From contig NZ_OBMQ01000012.1 of NCBI RefSeq assembly GCF_900217795.1, forward strand, positions 56,273 through 120,272: 64,000 bases of DNA. Reading direction: 5' to 3'. A model generated the notes under the pieces. The model saw only the letters and a list, made by a program, of their open reading frames with translations. It did no database searches and was not told the DNA's origin. The position numbers and the translations under genes are program-made. Of the stretch, positions 1 to 9,087 are shown in pieces (the first letter of the stretch is position 1; every line of letters begins with the position of its first letter). The stretch is from Ureibacillus xyleni (lineage in GTDB: Bacteria; Bacillota; Bacilli; Bacillales_A; Planococcaceae).

Positions 1-610
1 CCATGCTTATTTACCATGTTATTTAGTACATCAAAAAATCGTCAGTAAAGCTATTGCGGGTGAAGTAGTAAAGGGTCCGTATGAATCGGCATTTAGACAA
101 GTTAAACTTGAAGGATTAGAGGACAAAGTAGTAGTCCGTTTAGCAGATGGATTAGAAGCAATACAAAAAAATGATCATGTTGATACGATTACAATAGCTG
201 GAATGGGCGGACCATTAATCGTATCAATTTTAGAAAAAAATCCTGATGCATTAAATTCCGTAACACGACTCATTTTGCAGCCTAATATACATGCGAAAGT
301 GATTAGAGAATGGGCAATACGCAATGGGTGGGCTATTTTAGACGAAGTAATCTTAGAAGAAGATGAGAAGATATATGAAGTATTAGTATTACAACGGGGC
401 GAAATGACATTAAATGAACAGCAGATTCTCCTTGGACAACATTTACTTGCTGAAAAAAATGAAACATTTCTTAAAAAATGGATAAGAGAAATTGAAAACT
501 GGAAACGGGTTTTACAATCTATCGAACAAGCAGAACAAACAGCAGAAATAGCAGAAAAACGTAAAGAGCTACACCATCTAATACAACTAGTAGAGGAGGC
601 GATAAAGTAA
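1..610 (+). CDS. trmK: tRNA (adenine(22)-N1)-methyltransferase TrmK, 5'-truncated by window edge
   Basis: The reading frame is open from base 2, so the gene starts before the window and 202 codons remain. The fragment begins inside the conserved 'DHAYLP' motif of the SAM-dependent methyltransferase fold and continues through an 'AGMGG' motif typical of TrmK. It ends in a charged helical C-terminus (about the last 60 residues), which is the coiled-coil cap of this family. TrmK (YqfN) methylates N1 of A22 in bacterial tRNA. It overlaps the next gene by one base (TAATG), as expected of the conserved trmK-yqfO operon. An internal ATG at 203 is not the start, because homology runs upstream of it. 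Confidence 0.9.
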   Translation, partial: HAYLPCYLVHQKIVSKAIAGEVVKGPYESAFRQVKLEGLEDKVVVRLADGLEAIQKNDHVDTITIAGMGGPLIVSILEKNPDALNSVTRLILQPNIHAKVIREWAIRNGWAILDEVILEEDEKIYEVLVLQRGEMTLNEQQILLGQHLLAEKNETFLKKWIREIENWKRVLQSIEQAEQTAEIAEKRKELHHLIQLVEEAIK

Positions 611-1731
611 TGAAAAAGCCAAATGGAAGTGAGATTATCCAACTGTTTGAAAGTTGGTCTCCGAAAAAAATTGCATGCATGGAGAATGATCCAATTGGCC
701 TTGCAATCGGTACGTTAAACAAAGAAATTACTAAAGTTCTTGTTACATTGGATGTCAATGAGAAAGTAGCAGATGAAGCGATTGAAAAGGGGTGTCAATT
801 AATCATTGCACATCATCCGCCAATCTTTCGCAAACTTTCAAATTTACGTACTGATACGCCTTCTGGTAAGTTATATGAAAAGTTGATAAAAAATGATATC
901 GCTGTATATGCAGCACATACGAATCTAGATGTTGCAGAGGGAGGAGTAAATGATTTATTAGCAGATGCTCTTGAACTTGAAAACCGTGAAATTTTAGAGA
1001 AAACATATCATGAACACTTAATGAAACTTGCAGTGTTTGTTCCAGATGACTATGCTGACAAGGTTCGTATTGCATTATCAAAAGCTGGAGCAGGAAAAAT
1101 CGGAAATTATGATTCGTGTAGCTTTTCTACGAATGGACAAGGTCGTTTTAGAGCGTTAGAGGGGGCAGATCCTTTTATTGGGAATATTGGTGAAATGGAG
1201 ACAACGGATGAGGAAAAAATTGAAGTTGTTTTTCCACATTCAATAAAAAATAAGGTATTGAAAGCGATGTTAAATGCCCATCCATACGAAGAACCAGCAT
1301 ACGACATTTATACGTTAGCCGTTGAGACGAATATAATGGGCCTAGGTCGTATTGGATACTTAAAACAACCAATGTCATTGGCAGCATTTGCTGAGCATGT
1401 TAAAAATAGATTAAATGTACCATGCGTGCGTGTTGTTGGAAATACAGAAGAAACTGTTTCGAAAGTAGCGGTTGTCGGAGGAGACGGCAATAAATATATA
1501 CACGCTGCAAAAAGAGCAGGTGCTGATGTTTTCGTAACAGGAGATATGTACTTCCACGTTGCTCAAGATGCACAGAGTATTGGATTAAATATAATTGATC
1601 CAGGTCATCATGTGGAAAAGGTAATGATAAAAGGTGTTGCCGAAAAGATGGGGCAATTATGCAGTGAAAGGAAACTTGCAGTGCAATTTATTCAATCTGA
1701 AATTAATACAGAGCCGTTTATTTTCATATAA
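610..1731 (+). CDS. Nif3-like dinuclear metal centre hexameric protein (YqfO)
   Basis: A 373-residue protein with the Nif3/GTP-cyclohydrolase-I type 2 fold. Metal-ligand motifs are visible: HHPP around residues 68-71, AAHTNLD around 101-107, and GDMYFH plus DPGHHVE near the C-terminus. Residues about 130-235 form the inserted CutA/PII-like domain found in the long Bacillus type rather than the short E. coli type. It is translationally coupled to trmK (stop and start overlap by one base). The biochemical role is not settled; B. subtilis YqfO has been linked to flavin/folate-type hydrolase activity and metal binding. Family assignment is secure, function is not. Confidence 0.9.
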   Translation: MKKPNGSEIIQLFESWSPKKIACMENDPIGLAIGTLNKEITKVLVTLDVNEKVADEAIEKGCQLIIAHHPPIFRKLSNLRTDTPSGKLYEKLIKNDIAVYAAHTNLDVAEGGVNDLLADALELENREILEKTYHEHLMKLAVFVPDDYADKVRIALSKAGAGKIGNYDSCSFSTNGQGRFRALEGADPFIGNIGEMETTDEEKIEVVFPHSIKNKVLKAMLNAHPYEEPAYDIYTLAVETNIMGLGRIGYLKQPMSLAAFAEHVKNRLNVPCVRVVGNTEETVSKVAVVGGDGNKYIHAAKRAGADVFVTGDMYFHVAQDAQSIGLNIIDPGHHVEKVMIKGVAEKMGQLCSERKLAVQFIQSEINTEPFIFI

Positions 1732-1757
1732 ATCGGGATTGTTTAGGAAGTGATAAA

Positions 1758-1961
1758 GTGGGAAATAACGGAAAAGTTTGGGTTATGATTGGTGTTATAA
1801 TGGTGATTGTTGGAATTGGATTTCAAATTTTCTTCTCCATTGTTTCAGAAAAACAAATTGATCAACTTATTAAAGAGTGTGAAAATGATGGAGGGGAAGC
1901 AGTTGTTGAAAAAAACGGCTTCATCATTACAACATCCTATGAATTTAAATGTAATAAATAA
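1758..1961 (+). CDS. Small single-pass membrane protein of unknown function
   Basis: 67 residues from a GTG start preceded by AGGAAG. A hydrophobic segment (about residues 7-28) is followed by a short polar domain with two cysteines (CENDGG and near the C-terminus, FKCNK). It lies 26 bp after yqfO and directly before a strong terminator, so it is probably the last gene of the trmK-yqfO transcript. I do not recognise the family. The paired cysteines in an outside-facing domain could form a disulphide, which is inference only. Confidence 0.65.
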   Translation: MGNNGKVWVMIGVIMVIVGIGFQIFFSIVSEKQIDQLIKECENDGGEAVVEKNGFIITTSYEFKCNK

Positions 1962-1962
1962 T

Positions 1963-2004
1963 AAAAGCAACTTGTCATCCTCTAAAATGACAAGTTGCTT
2001 TTTA
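1963..2004. terminator. Bidirectional intrinsic terminator
   Basis: A perfect 16-bp inverted repeat (AAAAGCAACTTGTCAT with its complement) around an 8-base loop, with T runs on both sides. It sits between the convergent 67-residue gene and dctP and can stop transcription from both. Confidence 0.93.
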
Positions 2005-2038
2005 TCTTCTCGAAAGCTGTGCGAACTCTGTTTTTATA

Positions 2039-3292
2039 TTAATGTGCGCGTTCTGCTTTTAATGAATCATATTGCGCTTGATCAAATTCTTTTTCTGATT
2101 TTGATACAACAACTGTTGCAAGACCGTTACCGATTAAGTTTGTGACAGCACGAGCCTCTGACATGAAGCGGTCAACACCGATTAATAGTGCGATACCTTC
2201 AACCGGAATCATTGGGAATGCTGCTAAAGTTGCTGCTAACGTGATGAAACCTGAACCTGTTACACCTGCTGCCCCTTTAGATGTAATCATTAAAATCCCT
2301 AAAAGCGTTAAAATTTGTATCCAAGTTAATTCAACATCATACGCTTGTGCAATGAAAAGTGCTGCCATTGATAAGTAAATAGCTGTTCCATCAAGGTTGA
2401 ATGAATAACCGGTTGGAACGACTAGACCAACTGTTTGTTTCGAACATCCGAAGCGTTCTAATTTACGCATTAAAGATGGTAATGCTGATTCAGATGAAGA
2501 TGTTCCTACAACTAGGAAAATTTCATCTTTAATATAAGCGATAAATTTGAAAATATTGACACCGTAATATTTTGCAATTGAACCTAAAACGAACACGATA
2601 AATAAGAACATTGTAGTATATACTGCCGCCATTAATAGACCAAGGTTACCTAAAGATTTTAAACCGAAGTTACCAATTGTATATGCCATCGCTCCGAAAG
2701 CACCGATTGGAGAGAATTTCATAACCATTCCAACGATTTTGAAGAAAATTTCAGAGACCTGTTCAAAGAATGTAATGACTGGTCTAGACTTTTCACCTAG
2801 TGCTGCTGCTGCCATACCGAATAATACTGCTGCAAATAATGTAGGTAATAGTTGTCCATTTGCGAGGGCACCTACAAAATTATCAGGAATAATACTAGCT
2901 ATGAAAGCACCAATGCTATGGTCTGTTTCAGTAGCTGCAGTTGTGTATTTAGAAATATCTGCATCTCCAGCAGATGATGTATCTAAACCATCACCAGCAT
3001 TTACAATTAATGCAACTGCAATACCAATTGCAAGTGCGATAGTAGATACGATTTCAAAGTATAGTAAAGCCTTACCACCGATTTTACCGACTTTTTTCAT
3101 GTCACCCATGCCACCGATACCAATTACAACTGTTAAGAAGATAATAGGTGCAATCAACATTTTAATTAATTTAATAAATAAATCCGCTAATACTTTTAAA
3201 CCTGCTCCAAACTCTGGCCAAATAGCCCCAACAATAATACCTAAAATAATTGCTACAATAACTTGAAATGTTAAATTTTTTAATAACTTCAT
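2039..3292 (-). CDS. dctP: C4-dicarboxylate:cation symporter, DAACS family (DctP/DctA)
   Basis: 417 residues, polytopic. The family signatures are present: a serine-rich loop (GTSSSESALPSLMRKL), NLDGTAIY, and GAAGVTGSGF. I start it at the ATG of MKLLKNLTF because AGAGGA lies about nine bases upstream; a longer in-frame ATG at 3358 has no ribosome site. The product imports succinate, fumarate and malate. In B. subtilis the homologous dctP is switched on by DctS-DctR in response to dicarboxylates sensed with DctB, and all three partners lie next door here. A cre site in its leader suggests glucose repression. A glutamate transporter of the same family is the main alternative, but the neighbours favour C4-dicarboxylates. 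Confidence 0.9.
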   Translation of the reverse strand: MKLLKNLTFQVIVAIILGIIVGAIWPEFGAGLKVLADLFIKLIKMLIAPIIFLTVVIGIGGMGDMKKVGKIGGKALLYFEIVSTIALAIGIAVALIVNAGDGLDTSSAGDADISKYTTAATETDHSIGAFIASIIPDNFVGALANGQLLPTLFAAVLFGMAAAALGEKSRPVITFFEQVSEIFFKIVGMVMKFSPIGAFGAMAYTIGNFGLKSLGNLGLLMAAVYTTMFLFIVFVLGSIAKYYGVNIFKFIAYIKDEIFLVVGTSSSESALPSLMRKLERFGCSKQTVGLVVPTGYSFNLDGTAIYLSMAALFIAQAYDVELTWIQILTLLGILMITSKGAAGVTGSGFITLAATLAAFPMIPVEGIALLIGVDRFMSEARAVTNLIGNGLATVVVSKSEKEFDQAQYDSLKAERAH

Positions 3293-3330
3293 ATTCTCAC
3301 ATCCTCTTTTTATATAATGTAAGCAATCTA

Positions 3331-3344
3331 TGTTATCGCTTTCA
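3331..3344. promoter_or_regulatory. CcpA-binding cre site in dctP leader
   Basis: TGTTATCGCTTTCA matches the consensus TGWNANCGNTNWCA at every defined position. On the minus strand it lies just downstream of a TATGAT -10 box (complement of 3354-3359), overlapping or just after the expected start of dctP transcription. A CcpA roadblock there would give catabolite repression. Confidence 0.7.
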
Positions 3345-3514
3345 CTTGAACCTATCATAACGAAAAGTTTTCTGAAATTGCTGTTTAGTTTTTAAAGAAT
3401 ATATCGTTCATTTTGTTCATTTACTTGTGATTAACATCACAAAGAAGATAACATCAATGTTTTTACTGTTATATTACTGTTCTAGCAATTCTTTTAGTTG
3501 TTATAGAACAAGTG

Positions 3515-3552
3515 AAAAGGAGCTACCTATTTTCATAGATAACTCCTTTTTG
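3515..3552 (-). terminator. Terminator of dctB
   Basis: A 16-bp stem (AAAAGGAGTTATCTAT on the minus strand with two G-T pairs) and a four-base loop, directly after the dctB stop codon. Confidence 0.7.
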
Positions 3553-3562
3553 TTCGTTTTGT

Positions 3563-4624
3563 TCATTTTTTGATAATATGTTCTTTATTTAGTTCTTGTA
3601 AAAGTTCATGTAGATATTGTTTATTGACTTGATTTTCATAAATTTCATATATAGGTTTGATTTTTTTCTTCCATTGATTTCTATCGGATTCTTGTAATTC
3701 GTAAATTTTAACATTATTCATTTGTTTTAGATCGTTTAAATCTTTCTCATTCATTAGTTGAGCCTGATCAAATTGCCAATCTTGAATTTCTTTTAAAGAT
3801 TCTATAATGATTGTTTGTGTATTCTCATCTAAACTATTCCAAAAACTTTCATTCATCATAACAGCATAGCAAAGTATACCGTGATTTGAGAGAGTAATAT
3901 GGTTTTCCATCGTGTAAAAACGTTTCGAATAAATATTCGAGATTGTATTTTCCTGTGCGTCTATATGTTTATTTTGCAAATCATAATAAACATTACCAAA
4001 GGATGTGGGGATAGGGTCTGCACCTAAAAGTTTAAATTGCTGTTTTAGTATATTACTTGGCATCATACGAACACGTTTTTCGTTAAAATCCTCTACATTT
4101 AATATCGGGGAAGTGGAAGCAACTTGTTTAAAACCATTATTCCAAAATGTTAATCCTTTAATTTCAATATTATCTAATTCTTGTAATAATTTGTCACTTA
4201 AAGAGCCATTTAAAACTGTTTTTAGTTGTTCATTATTATCAATAATAAAAGGAAGATCGAGTACTTGCCAATTTGGCAATGAAGCAGTCAATTTCGAAAA
4301 AGTTGGAGCAATCATTTGAATTTCATTTGCCTGAAGTGCTTCGAGTTCGGTTTCATCGTTGTAAAGCATACCGTTTGGATAAATTTTTACAATAACACGA
4401 CCATTGCTCTTTTCTTCAACTAGCTGAGCAAATTTCTCTGCCGCCATTCCCTTTGGCGTGTTTTCTGCCACTACATGACTAAAGTGAATAGTAATTTGGT
4501 CATCCAATCCTTGCTGTTCATCATCATAGGGCAAGCTAGTAGATGAAAAAATATTTTGACGATATCCAAATAGTACGATTAATATTATGATGGTAACGAA
4601 AGAACCAGATAAAAAATATTTCAT
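3563..4624 (-). CDS. dctB: DctB/DctP-family C4-dicarboxylate-binding protein
   Basis: 353 residues of the TRAP-type solute-binding family (SBP family 7). An N-terminal hydrophobic helix (about residues 7-24) has no lipobox cysteine, so it is probably a membrane anchor. The binding-protein domain follows, with the family's SNxxKVKIYPN-like and R-rich ligand regions (KRVRMMP around the centre). No TRAP permease (DctQ/DctM) is nearby. As with B. subtilis DctB, it more likely acts as an external co-sensor for the DctS kinase than as part of a transporter. It is divergent from dctS with about 90 bp between the starts. Confidence 0.85.
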   Translation of the reverse strand: MKYFLSGSFVTIIILIVLFGYRQNIFSSTSLPYDDEQQGLDDQITIHFSHVVAENTPKGMAAEKFAQLVEEKSNGRVIVKIYPNGMLYNDETELEALQANEIQMIAPTFSKLTASLPNWQVLDLPFIIDNNEQLKTVLNGSLSDKLLQELDNIEIKGLTFWNNGFKQVASTSPILNVEDFNEKRVRMMPSNILKQQFKLLGADPIPTSFGNVYYDLQNKHIDAQENTISNIYSKRFYTMENHITLSNHGILCYAVMMNESFWNSLDENTQTIIIESLKEIQDWQFDQAQLMNEKDLNDLKQMNNVKIYELQESDRNQWKKKIKPIYEIYENQVNKQYLHELLQELNKEHIIKK

Positions 4625-4713
4625 AATGTTTCACCACTAAATTTTTTTTGTATTTATTTATTATAAACAAAAAAAGAAAGATAGAGACAGATAAAAATAC
4701 GAGGAGGAGTAAA

Positions 4714-6342
4714 ATGAATAAACGTAAACTATCGATGAATGGAAAAATTATGTTGTTAACGTTTTTCATTATTGCTTTTTCCTTTTTGATCGCTGGAACT
4801 TTTGTCATTGGAAGTGTGCTAAAAAAACAGGAGGAAAATATCGGCCAAGAAGCAATGTTAATTGCTCGTACAGTTGCAAATTTACCAGAAGTTAAGAGCA
4901 GTTTAGCACATGACAACTTTAAAACTGCATCAACAAAAATTAATGAAGTAGTTGAAGATATACGTTTTATTAATCGAGCTGATTATATTGTTATCATGAA
5001 TATGGAGCGGAAGAAATTTTCACATCCATCAAAAAGTGAAATTGGTAAAATAAGCAAATCAACCGATCTTGACGCGGCCTTTGCAGAACACTATTACATT
5101 TCAAAAGCTAAAGGTGAAGAAGGGACAACATTACGAGCTTTTGTGCCAATAATGAACGAAAAAAATGTCCAAATAGGAGTAGCATTAGTTGGTTTCACAA
5201 TCCCATCTTTTACAAAATTTATTTTACAATTCCAAAATGAATTACTTATTACAATTGCATTGACGATTGTATTTAGTATTTGGGGAGCTCATACATTAGG
5301 TAGGCATATAAAAACGCAAATGTTCGGATTAGAACCACATGAAATTTCAAGGTTATATGTAGAACGTGCTGAAACCTTTAACGCAATGCATGATGGGATT
5401 ATAGCAGTGGATAAAGATTTAAATATCACTGTCTTTAATAAAAAAGCGAGTGAAATATTAGGCGTTACGGGAGACCCTACTGATAATATCGGGAAAAATA
5501 TATACGATGTTTTACCTGATACAAGATTACCAGAAATCTTTTTTTCAGGAAAACCTGTATATGACCAAGAACTCTATGTTAATGAACATAGTATTTTGAG
5601 TAACCGTGTCCCCATTTTAGTTAATGGGAAAAAAGTAGGAGCAGTTGCAGTATTTAAGGATTTAACGGCTGTTAAACTACTTGCAGAGGAGTTAACGGCT
5701 GTTAAACTACTTGCAGAGGAGTTAACGGGTGTTAAAGCATTTGTACAAGCTTTGCGAGTGCAAACTCATGAATATAAAAACAAACTTCACACAATTGCAG
5801 GTTTACTTCATTTAGGTCATACAAAACAAGCTTTAGAGTACCTTTCACAAGTAAAAGAAGAGCATGAAAATGTTACAAAATTCTTAAATGAAAGAATTTA
5901 TAACGAAAATATATCCGGCTTATTATTAAGTAAAATAAGCAGAGGAAAAGAATTAGGGATAACAGTAACTATTGATAAAGAGAGCAGATTTACAAAGTTC
6001 CCAGAAAAGCTAGATCACCATGATTTTGTTATACTCTTTGGGAATCTAATAGAAAATGCCTTTGATTCTTTAGTTTTGGTGGACAAAGAGGATAAAGAAA
6101 TAACAATCTCCATCGATGATAACGATGGGTTATTAGCGATATTAGTAAGCGATAATGGTACGGGTATGCCCGATGAAGTAAAGTTGAAACTATTTGAAAA
6201 ATGGTTTTCAACTAAAGCGAAAGAAAATCGAGGTATCGGTTTATACTTGGTGAATGAAATCGTCAATAAAGGAAATGGGACGATTGAAGTCATTAGTGAG
6301 CTAAATAAAGGTACAACATTCTTAATTACATTTGAACTCTAG
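4714..6342 (+). CDS. dctS: Sensor histidine kinase DctS (CitA/DcuS type)
   Basis: 542 residues. The start is the ATG after GAGGAGGAG; the longer in-frame ATG has no ribosome site. In order: TM1 (about 11-33), an extracytoplasmic PAS/Cache sensor (about 35-165), TM2 (about 175-197), a cytoplasmic PAS (about 220-310), a linker, the phospho-acceptor His352 (QTHEYKNKL), and the ATPase domain with N box (NLIENAFDSL), DNGTGMP and GIGLYLV. It pairs with DctR, 15 bp downstream. Oddly, residues 317-326 (LTAVKLLAEE) are repeated exactly at 327-336, encoded by a perfect 30-bp tandem repeat in the helix joining PAS and the histidine. Confidence 0.92.
   Translation: MNKRKLSMNGKIMLLTFFIIAFSFLIAGTFVIGSVLKKQEENIGQEAMLIARTVANLPEVKSSLAHDNFKTASTKINEVVEDIRFINRADYIVIMNMERKKFSHPSKSEIGKISKSTDLDAAFAEHYYISKAKGEEGTTLRAFVPIMNEKNVQIGVALVGFTIPSFTKFILQFQNELLITIALTIVFSIWGAHTLGRHIKTQMFGLEPHEISRLYVERAETFNAMHDGIIAVDKDLNITVFNKKASEILGVTGDPTDNIGKNIYDVLPDTRLPEIFFSGKPVYDQELYVNEHSILSNRVPILVNGKKVGAVAVFKDLTAVKLLAEELTAVKLLAEELTGVKAFVQALRVQTHEYKNKLHTIAGLLHLGHTKQALEYLSQVKEEHENVTKFLNERIYNENISGLLLSKISRGKELGITVTIDKESRFTKFPEKLDHHDFVILFGNLIENAFDSLVLVDKEDKEITISIDDNDGLLAILVSDNGTGMPDEVKLKLFEKWFSTKAKENRGIGLYLVNEIVNKGNGTIEVISELNKGTTFLITFEL
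5662..5721 (+). repeat. Perfect 30-bp tandem duplication inside dctS
   Basis: Two identical 30-bp units (5662-5691 and 5692-5721) are followed by a diverged partial third (TTAACGGGTGTTAAA). The reading frame is kept and ten residues are added to the signalling helix before the phospho-acceptor histidine. The lack of any substitution suggests a recent event. Confidence 0.97.
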
Positions 6343-6357
6343 GAAGGAGGGAATGCT

Positions 6358-7050
6358 ATGATTAATGTTTTGCTAGTAGAAGACGATCCAATGGTGAGAG
6401 AAGTGAATCGTCAATTTATTGAACGGGTTGAAGATTTTAAAGTGATTGCTATGTGTAGCAATGGAGTTGATGGCTATAACAAAATAGTAGAGTTAAAGCC
6501 AGACCTCGTCATTATGGATATTTTTATGCCTGAACAAGATGGATTAATTACCTTACGAAAAATTCGTACAGATAATTTTCCAGTTGATGTGATAACCGTT
6601 ACGGCAGCAAATGATATGCAAACCATTCAACAGATTTTGCATCTAGGCGTGTATGATTACATAATGAAACCTTTTACTTTTGAAAGAATGCAACAAACAC
6701 TTTTAAATTATAAAAACTTCAAACGGCTAACAACTGGTGCACACGATGTTACTCAAAAAGAACTGGATGAGATGATACATCCATATCGTGATGTAGAAGA
6801 TACCAATGATAATGAATTAAATATGATGATGGAACTACCAAAGGGTTTTAATCGTTCTACCTTAAACAAAGTTTTAAAATTTATTAAGGATTCAAAGGAA
6901 GGTGCTTCTGCAGATGATGTTGCAGCAGCAATTGGTGTAGCGAGGGTAACTGCTAGAAGATATTTAGACTTCCTTGAAAAACAAAACTTTATTAAAGTAG
7001 ATGTTCATTACGGTGGTGTTGGACGGCCAATTAATCATTACTTTGTTTAA
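6358..7050 (+). CDS. dctR: Response regulator DctR (CitB/DcuR family)
   Basis: 230 residues with the ribosome site AGGAAGGAGG. The receiver domain has the acidic pocket (EDD at 8-10), phospho-acceptor Asp54 (VIMDIFMP), T/S (VTAAND) and lysine (IMKPF). The C-terminal region (about 165-230) is a winged-HTH of the DcuR type (ASADDVAAAIGVARVTARRYLDFLE). It should activate dctP when DctS is stimulated by dicarboxylates. It ends just before a strong terminator, closing the dctSR operon. Confidence 0.92.
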   Translation: MINVLLVEDDPMVREVNRQFIERVEDFKVIAMCSNGVDGYNKIVELKPDLVIMDIFMPEQDGLITLRKIRTDNFPVDVITVTAANDMQTIQQILHLGVYDYIMKPFTFERMQQTLLNYKNFKRLTTGAHDVTQKELDEMIHPYRDVEDTNDNELNMMMELPKGFNRSTLNKVLKFIKDSKEGASADDVAAAIGVARVTARRYLDFLEKQNFIKVDVHYGGVGRPINHYFV

Positions 7051-7070
7051 AATTTTCAATACTACGCGAT

Positions 7071-7116
7071 AAAAGTATTCGTACCATTAGTTAAGTGGTT
7101 GCGAATACTTTTTTTG
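7071..7116 (+). terminator. Terminator after dctR
   Basis: AAAGTATTCG pairs with CGAATACTTT, with an inner ACCA/TGGT extension and a run of seven Ts. Confidence 0.9.
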
Positions 7117-7224
7117 ACTAGCATTTAATTCATCTCCACCTGAGAAATCCGTACATTTATCAGCCTGCTTGCATATGATAGCTTTTAGAACAACTACGTT
7201 TAAGTTGCAAGAAAGGAGATATGT

Positions 7225-7806
7225 ATGCGTCCTTCTAGTTTTAACCATAATATGCCACGTGGTCATAATTTTCCTCCATTCCCTAGACAAGGACCAGCAC
7301 CAATGCCACGTGGACCGATGCCAAACTTCGGATATCGACCACCAGGACATTTTCAGCCAGGAATGATGCCACCACCAGGATTTCAACCAAGGTCTGGGCC
7401 TGGTTTTCAGCAAGGGTTTCAACAAGGTCCACAACAACCACCTTCTCAATCGCCTAAACTAGACTCTTTTATGAATACAGCAAATAAATGGTTAGCAACA
7501 GCACAAAGTTTTCAACCATTAATACAACAAGCGACACCGATGCTACAAAATTTACCTGCATTGTGGAAATTATATAAAGGGTTCCAATCCACACCGAAAA
7601 ATACAGAAGAAGAGATTTTTGATGATGAATTAGACGATGAGCCATACTACGAACCTGAACCTGAAAAACCGAAAAGAAGAAGAGAACGACCGTCTCAGCG
7701 TGTGCGTTCCGAACAAACAGAACAAAAGCATAAGCCAAAACCGAAACCTATAACTTCACAACCATCTATGCCACGTATATTCCAACCTCCCTACCATTTT
7801 GATTAG
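7225..7806 (+). CDS. YqfQ/VrrA-like low-complexity protein
   Basis: 193 residues behind GAAAGGAG. The first half is rich in Pro, Gly, Gln, Phe and Met with short repeats (GFQQGFQQGPQQ). A short predicted helical patch (about 95-130, SFMNTANKWLATAQSFQP) follows, then an acidic stretch and a Lys/Arg-rich tail. The position directly before ispH matches YqfQ, which carries the VrrA-like (variable-repeat) domain and is linked to spores in Bacillus. There is no signal peptide. The function is unknown, and the low-complexity repeats make it a likely length-variable locus. Confidence 0.75.
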   Translation: MRPSSFNHNMPRGHNFPPFPRQGPAPMPRGPMPNFGYRPPGHFQPGMMPPPGFQPRSGPGFQQGFQQGPQQPPSQSPKLDSFMNTANKWLATAQSFQPLIQQATPMLQNLPALWKLYKGFQSTPKNTEEEIFDDELDDEPYYEPEPEKPKRRRERPSQRVRSEQTEQKHKPKPKPITSQPSMPRIFQPPYHFD

Positions 7807-7823
7807 AAAAATAGAATGATGTT

Positions 7824-7852
7824 TTGTATTCAACGTGTCACTCCGTTATAAT
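7824..7852 (+). promoter_or_regulatory. Sigma-A promoter of ispH
   Basis: TTGTAT and a perfect TATAAT with 17-bp spacing, ending 29 bp before the ispH start. Confidence 0.75.
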
Positions 7853-7881
7853 AAATCTATGTAACAACAAAAGGAGTTGGC

Positions 7882-8853
7882 ATGATGCAAGTCATTAAAA
7901 TAAATCCACGAGGCTATTGCTATGGTGTTGTCGATGCTATGGTGATCGCACGTAATGCCTCATTAGATAAAACACTACCGAGACCAATATATATACTAGG
8001 AATGATCGTTCATAATAAACATGTAACAGATGCTTTTGAAAAAGAAGGTATAATCACATTAGATGGTGACAATCGCAAAGATATTATTGAACAAGTTGAA
8101 CAGGGGACGGTTATTTTTACGGCTCACGGTGTTTCTCCAGAAATTCGTGAAATTGCTAGAAAGAAAGGCCTTGTTGCAATTGACGCAACTTGTCCTGACG
8201 TTACGGTAACCCACGATTTAATTCGTGAAAAGTCTGCTGAAGGCTATGATATTATCTACATTGGTAAAAAAGGGCATCCCGAACCTGAAGGAGCTATCGG
8301 AGTTGCACCTGACCATGTTCACTTAGTTCAAAATGTTGAAGATGTTCATGTGCTAGATTTAAAGAATGAAAAATTATTAGTTACAAACCAAACGACGATG
8401 AGTCAATGGGATGTAAAACATTTAATGGATTTACTAAAAGACAAATTTCCACACATAGAAGTTCATGAGGAAATTTGCCAAGCAACACAAGTACGTCAAG
8501 AAGCGGTTGCTGACCAAGCTGGGCAAGCCGATTTATTGATTGTAGTAGGTGACCCACGCTCGAACAATTCCAATCGATTAACACAAGTGTCGGAGGAAAT
8601 TGCTGGCACGCCATCATATCGAATTGCCGATTTATCTGAGCTGAAAATCGAATGGTTAGATGGAATTAATACTGTAGCTGTTACTGCGGGTGCTTCTACG
8701 CCAACGCCAATTGTGAAGGAAGTTATTACGTTTTTAGAAAAATTTAATCCTAAAGATCCGTCTACTCATGAAATTAACCGAACAGTTACTTTGGATAAAA
8801 TTTTACCTAAAATTAAAGAACCGAAGCCTGTTGAAAAAATATTACCATTTTAA
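7882..8853 (+). CDS. ispH: 4-hydroxy-3-methylbut-2-enyl diphosphate reductase IspH
   Basis: 323 residues. The three iron-sulphur cysteines are present: Cys13 (RGYCYGV), Cys104 (DATCPDV) and Cys199 (EEICQAT), together with substrate-binding AHGV and [11 protein letters not shown]. It performs the last step of the MEP pathway, making IPP and DMAPP from HMBPP. IspG, the preceding enzyme, is also in this window (28997-30079). AAGGAG serves either of two adjacent ATGs (7882 or 7885). It has its own promoter and terminator. Confidence 0.96.
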   Translation: MMQVIKINPRGYCYGVVDAMVIARNASLDKTLPRPIYILGMIVHNKHVTDAFEKEGIITLDGDNRKDIIEQVEQGTVIFTAHGVSPEIREIARKKGLVAIDATCPDVTVTHDLIREKSAEGYDIIYIGKKGHPEPEGAIGVAPDHVHLVQNVEDVHVLDLKNEKLLVTNQTTMSQWDVKHLMDLLKDKFPHIEVHEEICQATQVRQEAVADQAGQADLLIVVGDPRSNNSNRLTQVSEEIAGTPSYRIADLSELKIEWLDGINTVAVTAGASTPTPIVKEVITFLEKFNPKDPSTHEINRTVTLDKILPKIKEPKPVEKILPF

Positions 8854-8867
8854 TCAATTTAAAATTT

Positions 8868-8898
8868 ACCAGGATGAATTTTATCCTGGTTTTTTTCT
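8868..8898 (+). terminator. Terminator of ispH
   Basis: ACCAGGAT/ATCCTGGT stem with a seven-base loop followed by seven Ts. Confidence 0.93.
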
Positions 8899-9031
8899 TT
8901 TCTTTAAAAAGGGGATAACTGTCCATGACACATTATTTTAATGAAGAACTTTTTAACTTTTTCAACTATTGATGTATTGTTTTGTGAATTTTCTAAAACC
9001 CTTGATATAAGTGGGCCATTCAGGTGGATTG

Positions 9032-9061
9032 TTGTGCTTTATATTTCCATAATGGTACAAT
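9032..9061 (+). promoter_or_regulatory. Probable promoter of cshB-nfo
   Basis: TTGTGC, 18 bp, then TACAAT preceded by TGG (extended -10), 27 bp before the cshB start. Confidence 0.55.
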
Positions 9062-9087
9062 ATGAAACATATTAGGAGGTACGAAAT

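Noticed and set aside
2142..3266. Plus-strand ORFs (78 and 175 codons) opposite dctP
   Set aside because: They are shadows of the dctP reading frame: Ala/Ile/Pro-rich composition, no ribosome sites, and dctP itself is a clear family member.
8924..8971. 15-codon ORF starting MTHYFNEE before cshB
   Set aside because: Too short and weakly supported; the ribosome site is distant and no terminator follows.
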